Assembly (NCBI GenBank): GCA_030836365.1
Contig: JAURQB010000175.1
Span: 1 to 9,033, forward strand
DNA: 9,033 bases
Source of the DNA: Bdellovibrionota bacterium
GTDB taxonomy: Bacteria; Bdellovibrionota; Bacteriovoracia; Bacteriovoracales; Bacteriovoracaceae
Direction: 5' to 3'
Below the pieces are notes generated by a model. It was not told the origin of the DNA and ran no database searches. It saw only the letters and a list, made by a program, of their open reading frames with translations. Both the position numbers and the translations under genes were made by a program. This document shows positions 1 through 6,435 of this stretch, in pieces; within the stretch, counting starts at the first letter, position 1; each line of letters begins with the position of its first letter.

Positions 1-1922
1 GCCGTTTGAGTTTTTGTTTTGAAAATGATGTTCAATCAAGGGAGCCACTTTCTGGGAACTCATCATTTGGATTAATTGCTGGAGGTCACGCAAAGTTTAC
101 CGATGATTTGGTTTTAGAGAAGGAAGTTACTCAAGCGATTGAAGCTTCAGGGGGTTGTCCTCATCAATTTGATCAATCTGCTCTTCGCGACGAAAGTAGT
201 GTCGATGATAAGGGAATGTTTTTTTTTGAAGCTCAGTTTTTAGTCATAAATGAATTAGGGGAACCTTCTTTCTCATCCGCTCCCGTTGCAAGAATTAGCG
301 TTGGGCATTTCATCAACCAATATTCAATTTTTTCAGGGCTATCCAGAAGTGATATTCTTGCTCTACCGGATGCTCAGCTTCGTGCCATTATGACAATGTA
401 CCCAGGAATACCGGGACTAACTCCATCTGCTTTGAGTGACGCGGTCGACTCCGCTATGGTTATTAAAAAAATGAGTCAGTTTAATACTGTCGATGAGGCA
501 TTGAACTTCATGGTTCAAGAGCTTGGCGATTCAAGTTTTTCCAAGAAAGCTTCATTTCTTGCAACCTACCTTGATACTTTATTGGAAAATTATGAATACG
601 GCATGTTGAGTGGAGGGGCAACATACGGAGAAGATCGCTGGGATCAGGACCTTCATCTCGCGATGAAGCAAACGATTGAGAATGGTGGAATTAATGAAGC
701 GGGTGTTTGTCGTCACATGCATCAAATGGCGATTCGAATGGCGAGAAAACTTGGTATTGATGAAGCATTCGGCGTTGGATTTCGAACCATCGGTGATGGA
801 CATCGAACCATGGTATTAACAGATCCGAACGACCCAGGAAGGGTGATTCAGCTAAACTATGGTAATGTTTCATCAACTAACGGTTTAAGTGGGCCGGCCG
901 CCCTCTCTCAAAACGGTACGATACCTGATACAGACATTAGGTTTCGTATCAATAGTGGTGATGATGAACTTGTTTTAAATCTACCAACGGAGCTCGGAGG
1001 AATGCTAAACCGTGTTTCAGGCGGGGAAGACCGTGATCTTGATTACAGATATCAAGATAGGTCTCAAATTGTTCAGTCGGGTGTTAACACGCCATATGGC
1101 ACAGTTCGCTTGTTTTATGGATCAACTCCTATGGGGAATCAAACGCAAGCTGGAGGTGTGTCTTATAGTGGACGAGCGACATTTAATGATATTTTTTATA
1201 GTGAAGTCGGGATAACGGGGTTTACTTCTCAGCGACCTACTGAAATAGGGAGGCTGTCAAATAGTGGAGTTTACTTCAGGTCAACACAAGGGATTGATTA
1301 TGAGATCTTTCAGGGAGAGAATCTAACGTTACGCTTTTTTGGCGAACAGCACTCCAGAGCAAGCGTTTTTAAGGCAGAGGCTCGAGATTCAACACTTTTT
1401 GATGAGAATCAATCTCGTATAAATGGTGCTTACCAACTTGATTATCAATTAGGGCTAGCACTTGAGTATCGCGGCGATGATGTGAGCTCGCGAACCTCGG
1501 TGATGACCCACGGACTTTTTGATCAAATTAATTCATCCAACGGACATCGTTGGGCGCCTAAGTTAACAACTCTAAATGTCGATCAAAATTTACTCTATTC
1601 AATTAATCCTTCCCTCGACTTAAAGACGGGAGTGGGGGTGACAATATATGATCTTGGCACCGGAATTTATGGAACTTATCAATCAAATATTGGTGCAGAA
1701 TCTAGATCAACAGGAACTAGTGTTGATGTTACATTTCAGGGGCGACTAACAAGAGATACGCCTTTTTGGCTTCCTGCTGCCGAGCATGCCGGGCGCTTGC
1801 AGGCACGGCAAGAGCTTTTAGGAGATATGTTTTATATCGGCTTAGATGGAAGACAATCATTTGATTTTTCGAAGTATCGGTATTTCGGAATAACGCTTGG
1901 GGGAAAGTTCGGCGAAAAATAA
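1..1922 (+). CDS. Transglutaminase-like domain plus C-terminal beta-barrel-like protein (5' partial)
   Basis: I recognise no named gene. The frame is open to the left edge, so the true start lies outside; a TTG at 6 is not needed as a start. Numbering residues from that TTG, an alpha-rich part (about 112-230) leads into a block GVCRHMHQMA with Cys235, then GHRTMVL with His266, then QLNYG with Asn284. This Cys / His / Asn-on-next-strand order and spacing fits the transglutaminase/papain-like fold. From about 365 the sequence alternates polar and hydrophobic residues with many Gly, Tyr and Phe. It ends with YRYFGITLGGKF followed by GEK, resembling the last strand of an outer-membrane barrel. 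The gene at 7557 is a clear paralogue with the same blocks. By comparison with it, only the signal-peptide end is missing here. Activity and substrate are unknown. A surface- or periplasm-facing enzyme anchored by a barrel is inferred. Confidence 0.72.
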   Translation, partial: RLSFCFENDVQSREPLSGNSSFGLIAGGHAKFTDDLVLEKEVTQAIEASGGCPHQFDQSALRDESSVDDKGMFFFEAQFLVINELGEPSFSSAPVARISVGHFINQYSIFSGLSRSDILALPDAQLRAIMTMYPGIPGLTPSALSDAVDSAMVIKKMSQFNTVDEALNFMVQELGDSSFSKKASFLATYLDTLLENYEYGMLSGGATYGEDRWDQDLHLAMKQTIENGGINEAGVCRHMHQMAIRMARKLGIDEAFGVGFRTIGDGHRTMVLTDPNDPGRVIQLNYGNVSSTNGLSGPAALSQNGTIPDTDIRFRINSGDDELVLNLPTELGGMLNRVSGGEDRDLDYRYQDRSQIVQSGVNTPYGTVRLFYGSTPMGNQTQAGGVSYSGRATFNDIFYSEVGITGFTSQRPTEIGRLSNSGVYFRSTQGIDYEIFQGENLTLRFFGEQHSRASVFKAEARDSTLFDENQSRINGAYQLDYQLGLALEYRGDDVSSRTSVMTHGLFDQINSSNGHRWAPKLTTLNVDQNLLYSINPSLDLKTGVGVTIYDLGTGIYGTYQSNIGAESRSTGTSVDVTFQGRLTRDTPFWLPAAEHAGRLQARQELLGDMFYIGLDGRQSFDFSKYRYFGITLGGKFGEK

Positions 1923-1960
1923 TCTATAAATTATGATACCATTTCACTTAAATTATAATG

Positions 1961-1964
1961 AAGG
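1961..1964 (+). promoter_or_regulatory. Ribosome binding site of the MAPEG gene
   Basis: AAGG lies 7 bases before the ATG at 1972, in the 49-base gap after the upstream stop codon. It supports this start. Confidence 0.6.
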
Positions 1965-1971
1965 TTGAAAT

Positions 1972-2397
1972 ATGGACGTTTCAGAGTATAAAGGGCCAAT
2001 TATTGTCACGGTAATTTATTGTCTTGTGTATTATGGGTTTCTTTTAAATATTATGCGCACGAGAATCAGCTGTCATAAAAAATATCAACGTGAAGGAAAG
2101 AAGTTTGATCGCTATTTTGGGCAAGACCGAAATATGTTGGCGGCTGATCGAATTCAGTTAAACATGTTAGAGCAGATGCCAATATTTTTAGTTCTACTTT
2201 GGCTTCAGGCCGTTTTTGTCTCAACTGAGGGGGCAACGATGCTTGGTGGAATATATACAGGCTCAAGAGCTGCTTATCCATTTTTAATTGGAGGACGCAT
2301 GGGAAAAGATATACCAATGCGAATTTTAATTAGCACCATGATTGGTTATGGCGTAATTTTTTGGTTTATGTTTAATTTAGTGATGAAAGTTGTCTAA
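1972..2397 (+). CDS. MAPEG family membrane protein
   Basis: The 141-residue length, four hydrophobic segments (about 9-29, 68-84, 88-106, 117-138) and the central motif DRIQLNMLEQMPIFL (59-73) match the MAPEG family (membrane-associated proteins in eicosanoid and glutathione metabolism). In that family an Arg followed by N-x-x-E-x-x-P lies at the start of the second helix. Bacterial members are inner-membrane proteins, some with glutathione-dependent transferase or peroxidase activity, but most are uncharacterised, so no substrate can be named. The first loop is basic (about residues 29-47, many Arg and Lys), consistent with a cytoplasmic side. It follows the transglutaminase-like gene by 49 bases on the same strand and may be co-transcribed with it. 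Its stop codon overlaps that of the convergent M14 peptidase gene. Confidence 0.85.
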   Translation: MDVSEYKGPIIVTVIYCLVYYGFLLNIMRTRISCHKKYQREGKKFDRYFGQDRNMLAADRIQLNMLEQMPIFLVLLWLQAVFVSTEGATMLGGIYTGSRAAYPFLIGGRMGKDIPMRILISTMIGYGVIFWFMFNLVMKVV

Positions 2398-3362
2398 AGC
2401 TCATCTTCAATAAATAAAGCAACATTCATTGAATGAAAATAATAATTGAAATATGTTTCGGCAATCCATGCAGTATCTTCGAATCGACCTAGTTGCTTTC
2501 TTCGCGTGATAATTTCATATCTATTTGGGTCATTAGGGGACGGGTATTCTCCAGGTCCAGAAAATTCATAGGTGAGCGAGTAAACATTATCTAAATGATT
2601 GGCGAGTTTTCCAATTGACCAGTTTGTTTTTGATCTTGGTGGTGCATAGTCTCTAAAGTCTTTGATCGGAATGGCCTCTCCTCCATTAGCAGTAGTTGCT
2701 TGAAAAACATCGTCGAGCCATTTTGTGGCAATTTCATCCTTTTTCCCATCAAAGTCTAGAATGTTTATCGAACTATGAGGAATAACCCAAAATTTAGGGG
2801 CGTATTTTTTTATCAGATGAATAACGAGCTCATTTTCGGGCGTCGATTGATAATTTGGTAATTGATCAAAAGCATAAAAACTGCGATTTAAATCAATGCC
2901 GCCACCGTTGTTACGAAAAGGGTAGCCACGTTTTTTTATTCCTGAAAGAAAACCGTCTATATCAAGTAGTGGAATAAAAATAATATTTTTTTGAAAATTA
3001 AAATTCGACGGATTATTCAAGATTTCCATCAGGTATTGTAGTGAAAAATAAAGCGGGGCAAATTCATCCGCGTGGATTCCTCCTACATAAAGAACGTATT
3101 CATCAGTTGGTTTTTCTGCATTAAAGATGAAGTAAGGAAGTTGAATTTGGTGTGTGCGAGTGACAAAAGAAGAGAGCGTTTTATTTTGCTCAAACAAGTT
3201 TATATCTTCATTTGTTAATTCAAGATTTGAATTAACATTTTTAAAAAATGTATTGATGGCCGAGAAAGTCTTGGTATCAAACGCGTTAGCGTTTAAGGTG
3301 AATAAAATGCAAATTATAGCTCGCAAAATTCCTGTCTTGGTGACTGATAACTTGGTACACAT
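2394..3362 (-). CDS. Secreted M14-family zinc carboxypeptidase
   Basis: An M14 metallocarboxypeptidase with all key residues visible. Numbering from the ATG at 3362 (322 residues), the zinc site is His97-x-x-Glu100 in GGIHADEF, with the third ligand His196 in VIPHSS. The substrate carboxylate-binding pair Asn159-Arg160 is in GIDLNRSF, and the catalytic Glu266 is in LTYEFSGPGE. A signal peptide (basic start, hydrophobic IICILFTL, ANA cleavage site) precedes the mature part. The frame stays open to another ATG at 3410, but the extra 16 residues would only spoil the signal peptide, so 3362 is preferred; ATG at 3374 and TTG at 3326 are alternatives. With 3362 the gene still overlaps the 3' end of the upstream gene by 49 bases. 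Bacterial M14 enzymes of this size (MpaA-like) often cut murein tripeptides or other short peptides, so a cell-wall or peptide substrate in the periplasm or outside is likely but unproven. Confidence 0.85.
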   Translation of the reverse strand: MCTKLSVTKTGILRAIICILFTLNANAFDTKTFSAINTFFKNVNSNLELTNEDINLFEQNKTLSSFVTRTHQIQLPYFIFNAEKPTDEYVLYVGGIHADEFAPLYFSLQYLMEILNNPSNFNFQKNIIFIPLLDIDGFLSGIKKRGYPFRNNGGGIDLNRSFYAFDQLPNYQSTPENELVIHLIKKYAPKFWVIPHSSINILDFDGKKDEIATKWLDDVFQATTANGGEAIPIKDFRDYAPPRSKTNWSIGKLANHLDNVYSLTYEFSGPGEYPSPNDPNRYEIITRRKQLGRFEDTAWIAETYFNYYFHSMNVALFIEDEL

Positions 3363-3775
3363 TGACTTACCCATTTCCCTTCTAAGTAGCGTGAATAAGC
3401 GAAGTACCACACGATACGATCACCAGGCAAGATAGTTATTTTATGAGGATATTCTTCTGGTACCTCACCATTTACAGAATAGCACCAGCCATAAGCGAGC
3501 ATTTCTTTATCAGATAGAATAACAAGTTCATTATCCTCAGTAGGAATTTCAATAAGTTGCTCAACACCTATTCTTGAACCGTCCCATTGCAGTCCTTCTT
3601 TTTCAAAAAAATCGATACTGACATCTCCGATTGTCCAAATTGCGGGGAATTCATCATATGTTTTCTGATAGAGCGTGTCTGAAGTACAGGCCCCAATAAT
3701 GGATATGTTAACATCCGCAGCGAAGCTATTGATGGATAGAAGAAGGGATAAAGTAATGGATATTGTTTTAATCAT
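3314..3775 (-). CDS. Small secreted DUF4430-like protein
   Basis: A 153-residue protein with a clear signal peptide (hydrophobic core at about 5-15, cleavage near SFA-AD at 19-20). The mature part carries a block at about 96-127 reading YGWCYSVNGEVPEE, then ITILPGDRIVWYF. This G-W-x-Y-x-VNG ... GD-x-(I/V)-x-W-x-(Y/F) pattern is typical of DUF4430, a small beta domain related to the C-terminal cobalamin-binding domain of transcobalamin/intrinsic factor. Four cysteines (30, 98, 139, 151) could form disulfides after export. The ligand is unknown; bacterial DUF4430 proteins are usually surface or adhesive modules, and cobalamin binding should not be assumed. It starts 27 bases after the phosphoesterase gene, with only a weak GAG as ribosome site, and its 3' end overlaps the M14 gene. 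Translational coupling across the three genes is plausible. Confidence 0.62.
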   Translation of the reverse strand: MIKTISITLSLLLSINSFAADVNISIIGACTSDTLYQKTYDEFPAIWTIGDVSIDFFEKEGLQWDGSRIGVEQLIEIPTEDNELVILSDKEMLAYGWCYSVNGEVPEEYPHKITILPGDRIVWYFAYSRYLEGKWVSQCVPSYQSPRQEFCEL

Positions 3776-3784
3776 TAATGAACT

Positions 3785-3802
3785 CGCTTATTATACGCTT
3801 AT
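3785..3802. repeat. Direct repeat CGCTTAT x2, 11-base period
   Basis: CGCTTAT occurs at 3785-3791 and again at 3796-3802, separated by TATA. The pair almost fills the 27-base gap between the phosphoesterase and DUF4430-like genes. An 11-base period is about one DNA turn, as for some regulator sites, but chance is possible. Confidence 0.4.
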
Positions 3803-4804
3803 TTATTCTTGGATAAAAAATGATGTTACGTTTTCTTCCTTATCTAATGTAAAAGATTGAGTTTGCACACTGTTTTTATCAACCGTTACTAATATCCAGT
3901 TTTGCTTGTTGACTTGCTGACCGGCGCCCTTGGCGGTTTTCTTTATTTTGAAGACAGATTTTGTGTAAGGCATTTTGCAGGTATTGTTGGATTCACAATG
4001 AAGCTTCACCAAATCTTTTCTGATCGGAAAGTTATAAGTCCCACTGATTGTTCCAACTATAATTTGTCTTAAGTTTGGATATAGTGAATTTGATTCATCC
4101 CAATGAAGATGCTCATGCCCGCAAAAATAGATATCTAAATCCATCTCATCAAATAACTTAGATCCTGTTTTAAAGAAACCTGTCGAGGTTCGGCCCATGC
4201 TACTTTTTAATGGTACATGTCCAAAACCAAAACGGTGAATGACATTTTGAGGTTTTTGCATGTTATTCATCATCCACTCTTTTTGTGAAGTAGAGATGAT
4301 TTGCTGCCATAAATTGAAAATAAAAAACTCATTATTTTTTAAGGTAAAGTTAAAAAATAAAGGGTTTGATGGTATATCTATTTTTAAGCGAGAAAAAGCT
4401 TTTGATATGGTTTTGTTTGCCCACTCCTTGTAACCCTCTCGGTGTGGCTTTCGATAAAAATCATGATTTCCCACCACGGGAATAACTGGAATGTTTGCCT
4501 TAAACAGTGGGGCAAGTAACGTGTCGAGAGATTTATACCATTTTCTTACTTTTGCTAAACTAGCTCCATCGCCTCGATTCCCATTTGTATGGTCACCTGT
4601 AATAAGAACAAGGTCGGGTGAAAGTGATTTTATATGATCTACTGCTTTTGGAGCAAGGGCCGGTATCTTTCCAGATGTATATATATGAATATCTGATAGA
4701 ACGACAAAACGTAAAGGGGAGTCAGAGTTTTCTTTTCTCTCCACTGAAAAAGTCTGATTCGCTGAAATAATTAAAGCAAAGAAAATTGTGAGTATTTTTA
4801 TCAT
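3803..4804 (-). CDS. Secreted calcineurin-like metallophosphoesterase
   Basis: The five signature blocks of the metallophosphoesterase fold appear in order: D38-x-H40 (LSDIH), GD71 (LITGD), GNH114D (VVGNHD), GH196 (FGFGH) and GH230-x-H232 (FCGHEH). These bind a two-metal centre that hydrolyses phosphomonoesters or diesters. A signal peptide (residues 1-20, cleavage near TFS-VE) sends it to the periplasm or outside. At 333 residues it has the usual catalytic core plus a C-terminal beta-rich tail of about 60 residues. The ATG at 4804 is supported by GGAG six bases upstream and by a promoter-like sequence in the 80-base gap. It is the first gene of a likely three-gene unit with the DUF4430-like and M14 genes. 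Substrate (nucleotide, phospholipid, phosphoprotein) cannot be read from the sequence. The closest style is the purple acid phosphatase / Icc-like branch, but I do not assign a subfamily. Confidence 0.87.
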   Translation of the reverse strand: MIKILTIFFALIISANQTFSVERKENSDSPLRFVVLSDIHIYTSGKIPALAPKAVDHIKSLSPDLVLITGDHTNGNRGDGASLAKVRKWYKSLDTLLAPLFKANIPVIPVVGNHDFYRKPHREGYKEWANKTISKAFSRLKIDIPSNPLFFNFTLKNNEFFIFNLWQQIISTSQKEWMMNNMQKPQNVIHRFGFGHVPLKSSMGRTSTGFFKTGSKLFDEMDLDIYFCGHEHLHWDESNSLYPNLRQIIVGTISGTYNFPIRKDLVKLHCESNNTCKMPYTKSVFKIKKTAKGAGQQVNKQNWILVTVDKNSVQTQSFTLDKEENVTSFFIQE

Positions 4805-4810
4805 AAGTCA

Positions 4811-4814
4811 CTCC
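4811..4814 (-). promoter_or_regulatory. Ribosome binding site of the metallophosphoesterase gene
   Basis: On the minus strand this reads GGAG, six bases before the ATG at 4804. It is the best ribosome site among the minus-strand genes. Confidence 0.65.
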
Positions 4815-4828
4815 ATAGTTGTGGCAGG

Positions 4829-4857
4829 ATAGTAGAGGCCTTCACATGAGATGACAA
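4829..4857 (-). promoter_or_regulatory. Sigma70-like promoter for the metallophosphoesterase gene
   Basis: On the minus strand TTGTCA (4857-4852, 5 of 6 to consensus) is followed after 17 bases by TACTAT (4834-4829, 4 of 6). Transcription would start near 4822, leaving a leader of about 18 bases that contains GGAG. This suggests the phosphoesterase, DUF4430-like and M14 genes can be transcribed without the genes upstream. Confidence 0.45.
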
Positions 4858-4884
4858 TTAAAGATATATTTATTACCTACTTAA

Positions 4885-6342
4885 TTAGAGCTCGATATTT
4901 CTTCTTAATGCTTTTAAGGAGAGTCGCTTGAATTTTTTTCTTAAATATCCTTTTAAATATAAAACCATTTCCATTTTTGGATCTTCTTTAAAAAGTTCTT
5001 TTACGATGTTGTCAGGTGATATCGTCCATCTTCCTAAAGTTTTTTCAAGCTCCCAGTCGATAAAATAATATGTTTGATAAATAAGCTCTGAACACACAAT
5101 TTCATCACTCGTTTCAACGTCAAAATTAAAATCATAGTCCTTTCCAATTTGGGCCATGGCACGATTGTACACCTCTGTTTTATTTATCCCCAATAGAAAA
5201 GCATAACTCTTACTGGCCCTTAAAATAGCAACTTCATCAACATTTAAAAATTTTTCTATTGTTGATATTTCAACTCCATCTCGAGTTGCCTCTAAAATTG
5301 TTTTACCTTCTGATATCTCTTTATGATGAGTAATGATCGATGGATGCATCCATAAACCAGCCTCTTTTAACTGCGTCTCCGTTCCAAGGTACAAAGCAAT
5401 ATGGCCAAAGTGTCCAGGAATAAAATAATCAGTTAAGATAAAGGGTGTTTTTTCGACCAAAATATCTAGCGGTTGAAGGGTGTTTTTTATCAATCCAATT
5501 GCATCATCGTTTCGTTTCAATCGCCCATTTCGCCATTTAACTTTTCCAACAGCATTACCAAAACCACCACTAAGGTCTGAGAAAACGTCACCTGCACCTA
5601 TCGTAAGATGATCTCCAATTGATTGTAGGTAATATCTAAGCATGGCCGTTCCTGTTCTAAATCTGCTTTCTTGCCTGATTTTAATTTTTTTCTCAATGCT
5701 CGTGATAATTTCAAAAAGGTATTTGTCGATGTCATCATCCAAAATAGAACTAATTTGATCTTTTTTGCGCTCAAACTTTTTAAGAAAGTTCTTTAACCTC
5801 TTTTTTCTTTTTTTATTATGATACTTTTTAATAAATTGAGTTACTTTTCTCTTTCGTAAATTTACATCATTAGTATCACTCAGGATCATTCTCCTTAATT
5901 TCCCAGATTTATAAATTGGAGAAAAGACATACTTAAATATGTTATGGCCAATCATTTCCGTGGCGGCCCAAATTAAGGTAAACGTTCTTTTTTGTGAATC
6001 TTCAAAAAAGCCACTGCCTAGGTTTAGGTCAGAGAGAACTCTTGCTTTTAATTCTAGATAAGATCTTTCTCGATCATTTTTTATTAATTTTTTTATTATA
6101 TTAAAAAAGTAATCTAGCTCGGTAGGGGTTAATGCTTTATAGTTTCTTGTTTCTTTTAATGTTTCTTTATGAAAGCGAATGAGGTCATAAGTAAGCCTTA
6201 TTTGGGTATCGTTGTTTTCTAAAAACTCGTAAGTGTATTGATCTAAAAGAACTTGCTCACTATCTTGTGTATTGGCCTTAACCGAGTTTGTTAAAACATT
6301 AATTGAGAACAGTAGGATGATAATTATATTTAGCGCTTTCAT
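4885..6342 (-). CDS. YiiX-like permuted papain-fold (C92) protein with long N-terminal extension
   Basis: The C-terminal half matches the permuted papain-like amidase/peptidase family C92 (YaeF/YiiX, relatives of NlpC/P60). A 'QPLDILV' strand at about 290 leads to the His block GHFGHIALYLG (His311, His314), then TILEATRDGVEIS (349-360, with Glu351) and YDFNF. The nucleophile block is EIVCSELIYQTY with Cys417, followed by the TISPDNIV end motif. E. coli YiiX is about 200 residues; this protein has 485, the extra being an N-terminal region of about 285. A signal peptide (1-24, VKA-N) makes it exported. Residues 163-194 are very rich in Lys and Arg. Family members cleave amide or ester bonds in peptides, cell wall or lipids, but the substrate here is unknown. 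It has its own promoter-like sequence, while GAAAG one base before the ATG is a poor ribosome site. The gene's AT content is high, especially in the basic region. Confidence 0.75.
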   Translation of the reverse strand: MKALNIIIILLFSINVLTNSVKANTQDSEQVLLDQYTYEFLENNDTQIRLTYDLIRFHKETLKETRNYKALTPTELDYFFNIIKKLIKNDRERSYLELKARVLSDLNLGSGFFEDSQKRTFTLIWAATEMIGHNIFKYVFSPIYKSGKLRRMILSDTNDVNLRKRKVTQFIKKYHNKKRKKRLKNFLKKFERKKDQISSILDDDIDKYLFEIITSIEKKIKIRQESRFRTGTAMLRYYLQSIGDHLTIGAGDVFSDLSGGFGNAVGKVKWRNGRLKRNDDAIGLIKNTLQPLDILVEKTPFILTDYFIPGHFGHIALYLGTETQLKEAGLWMHPSIITHHKEISEGKTILEATRDGVEISTIEKFLNVDEVAILRASKSYAFLLGINKTEVYNRAMAQIGKDYDFNFDVETSDEIVCSELIYQTYYFIDWELEKTLGRWTISPDNIVKELFKEDPKMEMVLYLKGYLRKKFKRLSLKALRRNIEL

Positions 6343-6388
6343 GCTTTCAGTTGTAGCAAGTTTTGAATATTAGTGAGCGAAATTGAAA

Positions 6389-6416
6389 ATTATACATCGT
6401 GTCAACCGGTTGCGAA
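6389..6416 (-). promoter_or_regulatory. Sigma70-like promoter for the C92-family gene
   Basis: On the minus strand TTCGCA (6416-6411, 4 of 6) and a perfect TATAAT (6394-6389) are 16 bases apart. The predicted start near 6382 gives a leader of about 40 bases before the ATG at 6342. A palindrome lies across the -35 side. Confidence 0.5.
6403..6412. repeat. Perfect 10-base palindrome CAACCGGTTG
   Basis: A self-complementary CAACCGGTTG overlaps the last two bases of the -35 element and the adjoining spacer of the promoter for the gene at 6342. Its GC-rich centre stands out in this AT-rich gap. It could be an operator; chance cannot be excluded for 10 bases. Confidence 0.4.
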
Positions 6417-6435
6417 TGTGCTAAGTTATCGAAAT

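Noticed and set aside
6..8. TTG as start codon of the first gene
   Set aside because: The frame is open to the window edge. The paralogue at 7557 has a signal peptide and about 20 residues before the shared PLS segment, whereas only 13 residues follow this TTG before it.
1012..1215. Second plus-strand open frame inside the first gene
   Set aside because: It is an out-of-frame shadow of a gene whose protein is conserved in a paralogue.
1954..1959. Perfect TATAAT before the MAPEG gene
   Set aside because: Transcription from it would begin near 1966, after the ribosome site at 1961-1964, and the -35 at the right distance (TTATGA) is poor. It is probably chance in AT-rich DNA.
2382..2405. Possible terminator hairpin at the convergent gene ends (GATGA / TCATC)
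   Set aside because: The stem is only 5 pairs with a long loop and there is no T-run in either direction.
3154..3435. Plus-strand open frame opposite the M14 gene start
   Set aside because: It lies wholly against two well-supported minus-strand genes and shows no recognisable motif.
6389..6406. TTGACA followed by TATAAT on the minus strand
   Set aside because: Only 5 bases separate the two hexamers, so this TTGACA cannot serve as the -35. The pairing with TTCGCA at 16 bases is used instead.
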